A stretch of DNA of 64,000 nt from Fistularia commersonii (Eukaryota; Chordata; Actinopteri; Syngnathiformes; Fistulariidae). The stretch's first letter is position 1, and every line of letters begins with the position of its first letter. The DNA lies in contig JBBMNZ010000036.1 in assembly GCA_037954325.1 (NCBI GenBank), forward strand, positions 1,302,001 through 1,366,000, given 5' to 3'. The notes under the pieces are model-generated. The model searched no databases. It worked only from the letters and a program-made list of their open reading frames with translations, and had not been told where the DNA came from. The translations under genes and the position numbers were made by a program. Below, in pieces: positions 43,770 to 55,627 of the stretch.

Positions 43770-46700
43770 ATGGATTAAACAATGAACCGGGAAGTAAAAA
43801 GATATGAAGAACGGCGGGTCTGTGCTAGCAACTGAGGCTTTTTGGTTTTTGGCAGGGATTGTGTTGCTTCTGTCCATGATGTTAATGTTTCAAAGTCTGT
43901 CTGTAAAAATCTGCCCACAAAGTGTGAACAATCGGCCTCGACTGTCGGGGTGAACCTCGGGGGGAGACGTTAATAAAATCACTGAGACGTGAGGAGGCCG
44001 ATTAGAACAACCTCCCACTTCTGCATGCTGCGCGTCGGAAGAAATGTCCGGACAGTTTGAATCAAACGCTCCGTGACCAGAATTGCAGACGCCATCTTTG
44101 TTTTGGGGGAAAAAAAAAAACAACTGCTTGATTGGACAGCGGCAATTGGTTGGATGTGTGTTCTGACGTTCTGACAACAACTTCATTTAGAATCCGATCT
44201 TTGGCTGTCCGCAATTTACAATCCAACGTCTTCCGAACTTCTGACGCAGCCGATCATCGTTTACCGAAGTTCAAGGCACTGAGAGGTGGTTTTAGGCACT
44301 GATGATCCAAAATCATTACTTATTCATAATTTGAGACTGAGAAAAAATTCGGAATATTTCCTGAATCTTTTACCGTAATCGCTGTCAAACTGACTACTTC
44401 AAAATCCTGCTAATTTATTTTTTGTTGATCTGAAGAGCTGTAGGAGTCTGAATCCTCTGACGGGACGTTTAAAAAAAACCATCATAGAGGGCAAACAGGA
44501 AGTGATGTCACAAGGCCGAAGGCGGGGTGAAGCAGGAGGCACTTCAAACAGATGTATTGATCGATATTGATTTCTCCCCTCCTCGGTCCCCAAACTTCAT
44601 TTAACGCTAGAAGAGCTGTGAAGTAGCCAGGAGGCAGTGTGTGTGTGTGTGTGTGTGTGTGTGATGGAGAAATGAAGCTCAACCAGTTGGATGGGTGTGA
44701 TGTCAGAGGTGAAAACGAGTTTGGGGAAGGTGTCGGTGCTCCCCTTTGTAACGTTAAGGGTGACATACATGCACACACACACACACACACAAACTTCGAT
44801 TCCATGCCACATTTTAACTATTTTACATTTTTATTTTTTTTAATCAAAACACACTTTAGGTTATTTTCTGCTTGTATTTTCATGTGCCAGTGTAGCTCTA
44901 CTTCTGACCAGTAGGGGGCGCTTGACCAACCTGCCATTTACCGGATCGACTGATCAACTGTGTTAAACTTCCAGAATTTGATTAAGGTGCCGTAATTATT
45001 CGAAGGTTACTTGAAAACCTAGCAGAATGTCGGTATTTCTAAAATTACGTGCAAAAATTACTTTTTTTTTCTTGAATGCGGTTTGGAAGGAGGGGACGGG
45101 GCTTGAATAAAAAAAGGCTAATAAATTGTTCATTATACTTAAAAAAAAACATGTAAGAGATTTATACTGAGCTCTTCTCAAGATATTTGATATTCTGCAG
45201 CGGTTCTGTGAATGTGGTGTTTTGCATCGTGACGGAGAGGCAGCATGTTGGATGGGAAAAATAAACCCTCATGAGCTCTGCTGTCTGTCTGTCAGTGTCT
45301 CTGGGAAAAATAAAATGGAGAAAAAAGAGTGGTGGTCACTTGTTTAATGAGAAAACATACCTCTCTAAAAAAAATAAGCAGATTCATTCTTTCATTATCC
45401 ATTCTACTTCTTCTGCAGTCAGGGTCACACTGATTTATCTTTCGCTTGGGGTGTTTAAAACCCCACATATCTTCTGTTGCTTTGTAAGGCATCTCTGAGT
45501 TTCCCAAAAGGCACATTAAAATTACAATGTAATATTATTATTATCATTAATAGTAGTAGTAGTAGTAGTAGCAGTAGTAGTTGTAGCCATACAACCAACC
45601 ATTATCTACCGCTTATTCTGCACTCAGGGTTGCAGGGATGTTCTTATAATTTTTATTTGATAATCATAATAATGATAATGTACATACACACATGATTGAA
45701 TGAAGTGTCCGTTAATGTGATATTCTGTAGGAAAATGACAATATTTTTCATAATTTAGTATCAATATTTTTTCAACATGCGGAAGCATGTGGATAAATAA
45801 AATGACATGTTGTATTTCCACAATATCACCCTTCTGCCATTTATGTTGTTTTTTGCAAATTCTGGACAATTTTCAAATGGTTTTAAACAAGCAGTTTGAA
45901 GCAGTTTAATATTTACTTAACTAGTTTATTTAATTCAAAATTACTTTTCTATCTTAATATTTGTCAGCAGACCCTTATATATTGTGAATTAATATTGAGT
46001 GTTGTTGAATAAAATGTCATCCAGAAGTTACTGGAATTTGAATTAAGACTTAATAATGAATGAATGAATGGTAGGATTTATTGGTAAGGGTGTCATTGTT
46101 CAAACGTCTGCTGAATGTCACTCTGAAAAGTTGATTGATCATTGATTATTGTGAAGCGGTGGCTTCAGTTTTTACATGAAAATATTCCAGAGCTTTTATT
46201 TAAAAGTAAGCGTCAAATTATCACCTTCATACATCTTTTGGAGCGAGTGTGTGTGTGACAATTGAAGCCAGTTGTGTGAGAACGCATGTGTGTATGCCTG
46301 TGTGTGTTTGTGTGTGTTTGTGTGTGTGTGTTTTAATCTCCAGGCAACATGAAATTGAAAAATAAATTGAAAATGTATATAATGGCGACGGGCTACTTGT
46401 TTACGGAGGAGTTTCTATGGCGACAAGGATCACTGTACAAAACCACTCATAAAGTCTCATTGTGAGGCATTGTGGTGTGTGTGTGTGTGTAAAGTGTGTG
46501 TGTTTGAGAAAGAGAAAGAAAGGGAGACGTAAAAAAGAAATAATTGTCATTTGGAGTGTGTGTGTTTAAGAGGTTAAGATATAATTAGAGGTAGAGAAAT
46601 AGTTTTTAATCTGGGAGTCTGTGTAAGATTTGCAGTGTGTGTGTGTGTGTCCAAGTGTTTCAACGTCATGGCTTTTCTTGTCCTCCCAGATAAAAGCATT

Positions 46701-46944
46701 TTTTTAAATCAGTTTTAATTGGTGTTTGGGCTTTAGCATTCGTTCATTGATGCTGAGAAATGGGAATGACGTGTGTGTGAGTGTGTTTAATAAAAAAAAT
46801 AATTAAAACAAATCACTTCATTATATTTGATTTATATGCATGAAATGGAAACTTTATGTAAGCAAAAAGACAACTAGACAGAAGATTATGAGCAGGCTGC
46901 AAGGGACTGAAACAAAATAAATGAATGAACGAGCGAACGATAAG

Positions 46945-47995
46945 CGAATCGACCTCCAACAAACCCTATTCTCTGTATGCTCCTCTCTCACACCAACTAA
47001 CTTCATGCCCTCTTTTACTACATCCATAAATCTTCTCTTTGGTCATCCTCTAGACCTCCTGCCTGGCAGCTCCATTTCCAGCATCCATCTACCAATATAT
47101 TCACTCCGCCTCCTCTGTACATGACCCCACCATCTCAGTCTGGCTTCTCTGACGGACTCACTGCTTATCCTATCCATCCTGGTCACTTCCAAAGAGAACC
47201 TCAACATCTTCATCTCTGCGACCTCCAGCTCTGCTTCCTGTCTACTCCTCAATCCCAATGTCTTTAACCCGTACAGCATTTCTGATCTCACCACTGTCTT
47301 GTACACCTTTCCTTTCACTCTGGGTGATACTCTATCTCACATCCCCCCCGACACTTTTCTTCACCCATTCCAACCTGCTTGAACCCATTTCTTCACCTCT
47401 TCTCCACACTCTCCATTGCACAGGACTGTTGACAAGTACTTCAAATCCTCCACCTTCTTGATCTCCACTCCCTGTGGCCTTACCTATCCACTAGGGTCCC
47501 TCGCATTCATATATATACTTTGTCTTGATATGACTAACTTGAACTTCTCAGTCACACCAACAGCCCACCGCACCATTCTCACATCTTGCATACATGTCCT
47601 GCACCAGTCTAACATACTTTTCTGCCGCTCAAGACTTGCTCATACAATACCATAGTTCCTCTCTCTGCCCCCTGTCGTATGCTTTTCAGTTCTACATGGG
47701 CACAATGCAGCTCCCTCTGATCTTCTCTGTACTTCTCTACCAGCATTCTTAAAACAAACACTGCATCTCTTGTACTTTTTCCAGGTATTAAGCTATACTG
47801 CTGCTCATAAATGCTGACTTTTGCTCTCAATCTAGTTTCCAGCCCAAGAAGGGTCTCGGAGCTGATCCCTGATGTAGCCCCACCTCCACCTTGAACTTCT
47901 CTGTCACACCTAGAGCACTCCTCACCACTCTCACATTTTGCATACATGTCCTGCACCAGTCTAACATATTCCCTGCCACTCCAGACTTCGTCATA
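46945..47995 (-). mobile_element. RTE-clade LINE copy 3, decayed fragment
   Basis: An antisense, 5'-truncated and internally deleted copy. The 3' ORF part (47318-47043) reads MKGKVYKTVVRSEMLYGL and LRWWGHVQRR. Fragments of the RT region follow, out of order or duplicated near 47820-47990. It keeps TGG where copies 1 and 2 have TAG. Confidence 0.8.
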
Positions 47996-49052
47996 TACTA
48001 CCAAATTAATAAACTTAGTAAGGACCATTATATTGGTAACAGCATAAATGTAGGTTAACTTTGAACATTCATTGTACATATAGTTCAGTAAACAGGTGTT
48101 TTATAGTTAGCCAAGTCTAAAAAAACTACTGGAGTGTCATCATTGACATTCATTGAGCCAATTGTCTCCACCTGTTTTTCTCCTCCCCTCGTGATTGTTT
48201 CCGCCTGTTCCCCATTCCAGCCGAGTGTATAAAAGTAAAAGTGAATTGGTTGCTGGGTGGTTTGTTTTGATTTTTTTTTTTTCTTGTGGTCGTCGTCGTC
48301 GGTTTTTGGACAATGATTCCCATGTATTTAGCATTTTCCTTTGGCTTCTTATTAAATCCAGTTAAGATTTGCCCCCTTTCGTCTTGTGATGTTTGTCATC
48401 AGGAGAGGAGGAAGTGGAGCATCAGGGCATCATGACTGAAGAAAAGTAAACCATAAAAATGAAAAATTCAATTCATCTCCACTGTCTCTGTAATACACTG
48501 TATGACTGACAGGTTACCGTCCAGGTTAAATCATGCCTCTCTTTCCCTAAAGTTATGAACAATTTTCACCTGATTGCCCAAGTGCAAGTTTTTTTTTTTT
48601 ACCTAATTTGTTCTCAAAATATAAATAAATGGACATTGAGCGAGATCATATTAAGTCTGATGCATAGGGAGTAATAGATATAATGGCTGTAAAATTAATC
48701 AATTATATGTAGCAGTGAATAAATCATTAAAATTATATACTAAATAATATGAACAAAACTGCCAAAAAGAGTTTATATATGATGTGTGTGTGTGTCTGTG
48801 TGCGTATGAATAAATGAAACAAAATCAGGATTTGATGTAGTTTGTGATGAAAATATGTCTAGATGTTTGATTGACAGTTATTTGAATGTTGCAGCTCATT
48901 TTTTACACGTCACAAATGATATCAGATCAGAAATACACAATCTGATGGGAGCAAATCTGCTGTTCAGTAGAAACCACTTCAGATCATTTAGAGAAGAGGA
49001 AGATCAATGACTGAGACTGAAGTGTTTGATTTTATCACATGCTTCCAGCGCT

Positions 49053-49084
<32 letters not shown>

Positions 49085-49324
49085 GGCTGATGGAGTTTCT
49101 CACAGCTCAGTGATCAGACAATGATGTGTGTCAGGACTGATGCTTACCACTATAATGAACACACACAGATTATTTATTTTGCTTTCACATCAACGATTTT
49201 CACAAAGTCTTTCCAAAATGGTGCTGGGGGTGAGGATGATTGCAAGGGCAGAAGATCGGATTTATAATATATGATGCCATTTTTTTTTTTTTTTCGGTTT
49301 TCTCAGTGAGCCCTGAGTTGGAGG
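47996..49324. other. AT-rich spacer between RTE copies
   Basis: No gene, repeat family or structure recognised apart from a short (TG)n at 49062-49084. Confidence 0.7.
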
Positions 49325-50096
49325 TCTTCTTTGCCCTCCCGCTGTTCCCTTCAGGGGTCGCCACAGCAACTCTACCTCCTCCATCTAACCCTATTCTCTT
49401 TAGCCTCTACTCTCACACCAACTAACTTCATGTCCTCTTTTATTCCATCCATAGATCTTCTCTTTGGCTCTCCTTTAGACCGCCTGCCTGGCAGTTCCAA
49501 CCCCAGCCCCTTTCTACCTGTATATTCGCTATCCCTCCTCCGTACAAGACCAAACCATCTCAATCTGGCTTTTTCAACCTTCTCTCCAAAACCTCTAACA
49601 GGTGCTGTCCCTCTGATGGACTCATTCCTGATCCTATCCATCCTGGTCACTCCCAAAGAGAATCTCAACATCTTCATCTCTGTGACCTCCAGCTCTGACT
49701 CCTGTCTTTTCTTCAGTGCCACTGTCTCCAAGCCATACAGCATCACTGGTCTCACCACTGTCGTGTACACCTTTCCTTTCATTCTGGCTGATAATCTTCT
49801 ATCTCACATCACCCCTGACACCTTTCTTCACCCGTTCCAACCTGCTTGAACCCATTTCTTCACCTCCTCTCCACACCCTCCATAACTCAGGACTGTTGAC
49901 AAGTACTTAAAATCCTCCACCTTCTTGAACTCAGCTCCATGTCGCCTCACGTGTTCAATGAGGGTCTCTCTCATTCATACTTATTCTTTCTTGATATGAC
50001 TAACCTTCATTCCTCTCCTTTCCAGAGCATACCTCCACCTCTCTAGCTTTTCCTCCACCTGCTCCCTGCTCTGGCTACAGATCATAATGCCATCTG

Positions 50097-50987
50097 TGGG
50101 CTGCATCAACGGAGGCCAGGAGGAGCACAGGAGAGTGGTGGACAGGTTTGTGGAGTGGTGTGGACTGAACCACCTGCAGCTCAATGCGTCTAAGACAAAG
50201 GGGCTAGTCGAGGATTTCAGGAAACAAAGGACCCACCTGAATCAGGTCACCATCAGGGGTACAGAAGTTGACATTGTGGACACCTACAAGTACCTGGGTG
50301 TCCACTTGGACAATAAACTGGACTGGACTTTGAACACCAATGCCATCTTTAAGAAGGGTCAGAGCCGCCTGTTCTTCCTCAGGAGGCTCAGATCTCTCAA
50401 CTTCTGCAGGACCATGCTGAAGATGTTTTACCACTTGGTGGTGTCCAGCATCATATTCTACGCTGTTGTGTGCCGGGGCAGCAGGCTCAAGACAGCTGAC
50501 ATCAACAGACTCAACAAGCTCATCAGGAGAGCTGGATCTGTCCTGGGAGTGGAGCTGGAGTCTGTTGTGCAGGTGTCAGAGAGGAGGATGCTGAGGAAGC
50601 TCCTCGGCATCATGGCCAACGTCCATCACCCCCTGCATGCCACACTGACATCCTGTCAGAGCTCTTTCAGTCGTAGACTGATACCACCAAGGAGCTCCAC
50701 TGAACGCCACATGAGGTCTTTCCTACCTGAGGCTATCAGACTTTTTAATTCCTCTCCCTTCAGCTGCAGGGAATCTTCAAATCTTTGCACTTAAGACCTT
50801 AAAACACTTTATAGCCTTGACTTTGACACTTTATAGTTTTATTTGTATTTCTTATCCCCCCCCCCTTTTTTTTTTCAATTTTTTTACTGCTTATACAATT
50901 TCCTGCTACTATTTATTATTGTTATGTTTTACTTGAAACTCTGGAATAACAATTTCCTTCGGGATAAATAAAGTTGTTCTTATTCTT
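50097..50987 (+). mobile_element. L2-type LINE 3' part nested in RTE copy 4
   Basis: A 5'-truncated non-LTR element in + orientation, flanked by ATCTG target duplications (50092-50096 and 50988-50992). The ORF to 50794 reads VVDRFVEWCGLNHLQLNASK, YKYLGVHLDNKLDW, SRLFFLRRLRS and RLNKLIRRAGSVLGVELE, the C-terminal part of L2/Maui-like fish RTs. The 3' UTR ends in ataaataaagttgttct and a short TTCTTA run. Confidence 0.8.
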
Positions 50988-52100
50988 ATCTGCAAACATC
51001 ACAGTTCATGGATAACCCGTCTAACCTCATCTGCTAGCCAGTGCATCACCACTGCAAACAAGAAGAGGCTCAGAGCTGATCCCTGATGAAGTTCCACCTC
51101 TACCTTGAACTTTTATCACAGCTACAGCACACCTCACCACTGTCTCCCAGTTAGCATACATGTCCTGTACCTCTCGGGCATACTTACACATCTCCCTTAT
51201 TGTCAAAATGGGCATCATCACACATCTCAATTTCCCAGGCATCTTCTCACTCTCGAAGATATTATTGAATATGCTAACCAGAAACTCTACGGCTGCCTCT
51301 CTTCCACACTTCCACACCTCCACAGATATATCATCAGGACCAACTACTTCCCCCCTCTTCATTCTCTTCAATGCCCTCCTCACTTCACTTTTACTAATCT
51401 CTGCTACTCTGTGGTCCACAATAGTCACCTATTTTACCCTTCCCTCTCTTTCATTTTCCTCATCATCAGGTCTTCAAAATACCCTTTCCATCTTCCCATC
51501 ACTCTTCCAGCATCTGTCCTTAATCACCCGATCTTGTTTTACATCCTTTCCATCTCTATCTCTCTGGTTTGCCAACCTGTATAGATCATTCTCTCCTTCC
51601 TTATTGTCCAACCTAGCACACAAGTCATCGTACACCCTTGTTTTCCCTTTGCTACCTCTATCTTTACCTTGTGCTGCATCTCTCAGTACTCCTGTCTGTT
51701 CTCCTCAATCTTCTCAGTATGTCACATCTTCCTGGCTAACCTCTTCCTCTGTATATACTCCTGCACCTCCTTATTTCCCTTCCAAGTTTCTTCATCTACT
51801 TTTCTTCCAGCACAACACACCAAGTACTCTCCTATCTGTCTCCTTGATCTCATTAGCGGTGGTTGTCCAATCATCTGGAAGCTCTCCCTGACCACCCAGA
51901 GCCTTTCTCAACTCCTCCCTGAAAACCATACAACACTCCTTCCTTTTCAGCTGTCACCACTTTCTCCTCTGCTCTGCCTTTGTCCTTTTGATTGTCCTTG
52001 TCACCAGAGTCATCCTACAAACCACCATCCTATGCTGACTGGCTATACTCTGAACTGCCACTATTTTTCAGTAACTGTTCTCCCTCAGAATACGTTGTCT

Positions 52101-52610
52101 TGTTGTAGAAATTTTTCATGTACCTCTGTAACTTTACTATTCTGTGAGATACTGGTTATTATCTAAACTCATGTCTCCATGAAGAGGGAGACCAACAAGC
52201 CAAAACGATAGCATGTGCTCAGCTTCAAAGGAGGTGTCCTTGCTTGATCAAATGTCTGTCCTCCAGACAAGGTGTCCTCCAAACAATGTCCTTCTCTGTC
52301 TCGTACAAAGAAAACAAGTAGACACATCTCCTGACTGATGGAATGTGTCCGTCAAAATGGCACCTCCTCCCTCACTGTGGCTCCAGACACGTTCCCTGAC
52401 TGTCCTTCAAGGTGGTTTCTCCTCTCTATGCTTAAAACCCAGTTCCGCTGTATGTTCTTTGTACTCTCCTGCAGACTACTCTGTGCTCTGCATGACTTGT
52501 ACCTTTTGAGGCCTCAAAATAAACATCCAAAGACCATTCTGACCATTCTTTGTTATTCACCAACTTTTTTAAAGAAGCCTCCAAAAAGTTCCACAACAGT
52601 ATTTACAACA
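52101..52610. mobile_element. Likely solo LTR inside RTE copy 4
   Basis: A 510-bp insertion, relative to RTE copy 2, that begins TGTTGTA and ends TACAACA (perfect inverted termini of TG...CA type). It has a TATA-like gcttaaaacc near 52430 and an AATAAA at 52518. I could not find a matching target duplication, so it may be partial. Confidence 0.45.
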
Positions 52611-53699
52611 TGAAGTCTACCTGCGTGCTTCTACCTCTGCTCTTATAAGTTATCCTTTCTTCTTGCCGATTCTGGAAAAAAGTGTTCACTACAGCCATTT
52701 CCATCCTTTGTGCAAAGTCCACCATCATCTGTCCCTCTGTGTTCCTATCCTAGAAACCAAATCTGCCCATCACTTCTTCATCCCCTGTATTGCCTGCATC
52801 AACGTGTCGATTGAAGTCTGCACCTATTACCGCTCTCTTACCTCTGTGGATGTTCTGCATCACTTCTGTTAAATATCAGGCTTTAATATTAAAAAAAAAA
52901 ACAAGTCAATAGGGCCTGACAAGGAACAAGGTTCAGCCTTCTTCTTGGACAAAGATTGCACAACACAGTTGTGTGGCGCCCATTGCCTCGTCCACTGAGG
53001 CCAGCAGGGAGGGCAACAGTCGGCGACAGAACGGTGGACAAGTTCTTCAGTAAGTGAGTCGTTATTATTGCTTTATTTCTGAAATAGAAAAGGACGATTG
53101 GATTGCACAGATTCGCTGGGTGATCCTTTTTGCATTTTTACGTGACAACCGTCATGTCAGCGAAGGCATCACGCATTCTGGTGGCGGAGGGGGGGGGGGT
53201 CTCCGGAGGGGCCGCGGGTCCGACTCCCTGTTTCTACAGTTTAATCCTGCAGATACGACGGCCAGTCACTTCTGACGGGATTTGCGGGCGGAAGCCCATC
53301 AGCCAACGCTGTTGGAACCTCAGACTATAAACCTCTGCGTGGCCGATGTTCCCCAAGCACTGGCGGGAGGTCGGATAAATTGCAGCTGGGAGATTCTGGG
53401 ACTTTGTGAACCAGAAAAATAAACCCACTTGATTTCCCAGGATGGAGCTGCTGATCCCTCCGATTTGTCGTCTCTTTCTTCTCTTCAGATGCAAATAACA
53501 TCTAACTTCCAGTTCTGGAACTTTTTATTTATTCATTTTTTTTCTTCATTTCAGTAAACCTTGGTTTTTCCCAAAAGATGCAGGAACCCTGAACCTCCAA
53601 AGCAACTGCTAAACCTCTTGGTTTCTCCCTTCATTATCACAGAACATCTGAAGAACCTTCTGTTTTGCCACTTGACCAAAAATCCCAAACCTGGCTAGA

Positions 53700-54195
53700 T
53701 AAAGTCAAAAGTTGCTTTTGGACAGAAAAAGTTATAAGAACGGTCCAGCTCAAATTTTGGTTCCAGGAACCAACCCCCTCCAGGGGAACCTTTTTAGTTT
53801 TGTATTGTCACAGGCAGTAAGGGTGCATCTTTGGCGTCATACTCAAAAACAACCCCCGTGAAGAAGAGGAAGAAAAAACGCCACTGTAAACTAATTCCGT
53901 ACTTATTTTGGCCAAATTGTTGATGTTCCTCTGCAAGCCCTGGAAACCCCTCAGAAATTGGACCTCTTTGTCATCCCCTTTTTTGTCGGCTCTGTCTGTT
54001 TTGTCACAAGAAAACTGTCTAATGAGTTCTACGAAGCGCCTACGTTTCCCATGAATGTGTAAAAAGCCCCTGCCTCGGAGTAGGAGCTAAAATGACTCCA
54101 AGAACTGAACTAAGGTCCTAGTTCCTCTTCTACCTGATTGCATGATGAAAACATCGAGTTCCTGAAAAGGTGCCAAGAACTGCAAAAAGGGAAAA
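53700..54195 (-). mobile_element. Dispersed DNA-transposon relic, copy C
   Basis: An inverted copy of the same family. Recognisable parts are ggttccaggaacc at the left, gcctcggagtaggagctaaa and gccaagaactgcaaaaag at the right. The SANT-like part is largely gone. Confidence 0.4.
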
Positions 54196-54561
54196 AGGGA
54201 GAAAGACCAAGAGGCATTTGCCTTAAAGGCCAGTACAGCCGCTCCTGTTATTGGTATCATTTGAAAAGCGCTGTCTCAACCTACTGGCTATAAGTTGATG
54301 TTGCAACCCGGACGTGAACAAGTATGCAGACGAGCAGTGCTGCCATGTGGCGATGATGCTGCACTGCAGCCACTCTATCATTTCTCATGTTTAGAATCAG
54401 ATTTACGTTTTCAGGACAAACTTTGACAAATGGCATCAAAATAGGATTCAAAACGATTCGGAATTTCTATTGTATTTTATTTGCAAACTATAGGACTTTC
54501 TTTAACTGCACTATTTTATTCAAATAGAGAATGACAGGAATCAGAGTTAAAGAAGGACCGC

Positions 54562-54567
54562 TTTATT
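54562..54567 (-). terminator. TXLNB polyadenylation signal
   Basis: AATAAA on the - strand, about 185 bp after the TXLNB stop codon. Confidence 0.55.
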
Positions 54568-54748
54568 CGAACCGTTATATTCTGCAGTTTCAGTCAACTC
54601 CGGATACAAAGATCAGGTCACGAACATGTTGGGACCGGATTCTTCTTCTTCGCCAAGTCGGCCCATTTCAGCTTTATCCCCTGTGGCGCCAGAAAGAGTC
54701 GAGATTCTAACCTTTACAAAAGACTCACACACACAAACACACACAACC

Positions 54749-55627
54749 TCAAGACGCATTCTTGTTGTTTCTCTTCTTCTTTTTCTTCGGCGCTTCCTTC
54801 TTGGAGGGGGGAGCGTCCGGACGCGCAGCTGGTGCTTCTACCGTCACCTTGGCTGGTTCTACCGGTGTCACTGGTGCAGCTGGTTCTGCATGATCCGCCG
54901 GTTCCTCCGGTTCTGCCGGTCTGGCATGGGTCTCTGGTTGTACTGTGATTGCCGGGGTCGTCGGTTCTTCTAGGGTCAGTGGTTCTGCTGAAACTGCCGG
55001 TTCTTCTGGGCTAATGTGGATCGGAGCCACCTGGATTTCTGTGGTTACCGGTTTGACCGCGGGGATGTCGGACATCTCGATCTCTGGCTCTGGCTCTTCA
55101 GGAACCTTCCCCGCTTGTGTCTCGCTTCCCTCCGGTTCCGTCGGCGTCGGTTCCGAAAGCGTCTTCCTAGCGTTGACGTTTTCCTGGGCGCCAACCGTGT
55201 CCGACTCCTCTTTGGCTTGTTTGGTTCTGAAGTGGGCGAAGGACGAAGCTACCGCGTCTTCTTCCGGGTTCAGATCTTCAGCTGCCTCCTCATCGTCGGA
55301 CGGTTTCTCCAGCAGGGAGATGGCAAACTCCTGCAGCTTAGCCTGCTCCTCCTTCAGACGAGCCATGTCCTGGGTGAGGACCAAGTCGTCCTCCATCAGC
55401 TCCTGCACTTCCTGGGCCTCCAGGGCGGGGCGGGGCTTGTCGTCGACCTCGGGGTCGTCGCCCAGGTCGGTGATGCCGAGGAGTTTCGGCAGGCCGGCGT
55501 TCACGTGACGGACCTCTCTGATCTTGTCGTACAGAACCTTCCTCTCGTCCTGCAGAGCTCGACACAACCGTTCCAGCTTCTGGATCTTCAGCACGAAGAT
55601 GTCGTACTCTTTGGTCTTCTCTGTCCT
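54749..55627 (-). CDS. txlnb: TXLNB coding exon 10 (last)
   Basis: 879 nt, 292 codons plus TGA. It starts RTEKTKEYDIFVLKIQKLER and LCRALQDER, ending the coiled coil, then gives a long acidic tail with many EEP and PE pairs. The final residues are lysine-rich (KKKKKRNNKNAS). The acceptor is ctccaccag. The tail is specific to this family member and poorly conserved. Confidence 0.92.
   Translation of the reverse strand, partial: RTEKTKEYDIFVLKIQKLERLCRALQDERKVLYDKIREVRHVNAGLPKLLGITDLGDDPEVDDKPRPALEAQEVQELMEDDLVLTQDMARLKEEQAKLQEFAISLLEKPSDDEEAAEDLNPEEDAVASSFAHFRTKQAKEESDTVGAQENVNARKTLSEPTPTEPEGSETQAGKVPEEPEPEIEMSDIPAVKPVTTEIQVAPIHISPEEPAVSAEPLTLEEPTTPAITVQPETHARPAEPEEPADHAEPAAPVTPVEPAKVTVEAPAARPDAPPSKKEAPKKKKKRNNKNAS

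Larger units (their letters stand above)
42647..46944. other. 3' flank of SLC35D3, no gene
   Basis: Probable SLC35D3 3' UTR, the SINE at 43487, CA/TG tracts at 44638-44662 and 44771-44791, and a (TAG)n at 45552-45585. Nothing else recognised. Confidence 0.7.
49325..52870 (-). mobile_element. RTE-clade LINE copy 4, with nested insertions
   Basis: An antisense, strongly diverged copy from its 3' end (ggggtcgccacagcaa at about 49356) to endonuclease remnants at 52620-52865. It is split by an L2-type LINE at 50097-50987 and by a likely solo LTR at 52101-52610. The RT start (51428-51027) reads RRALKRMKRGEVVGPDD, without the TGA of copies 1 and 2. Confidence 0.85.
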
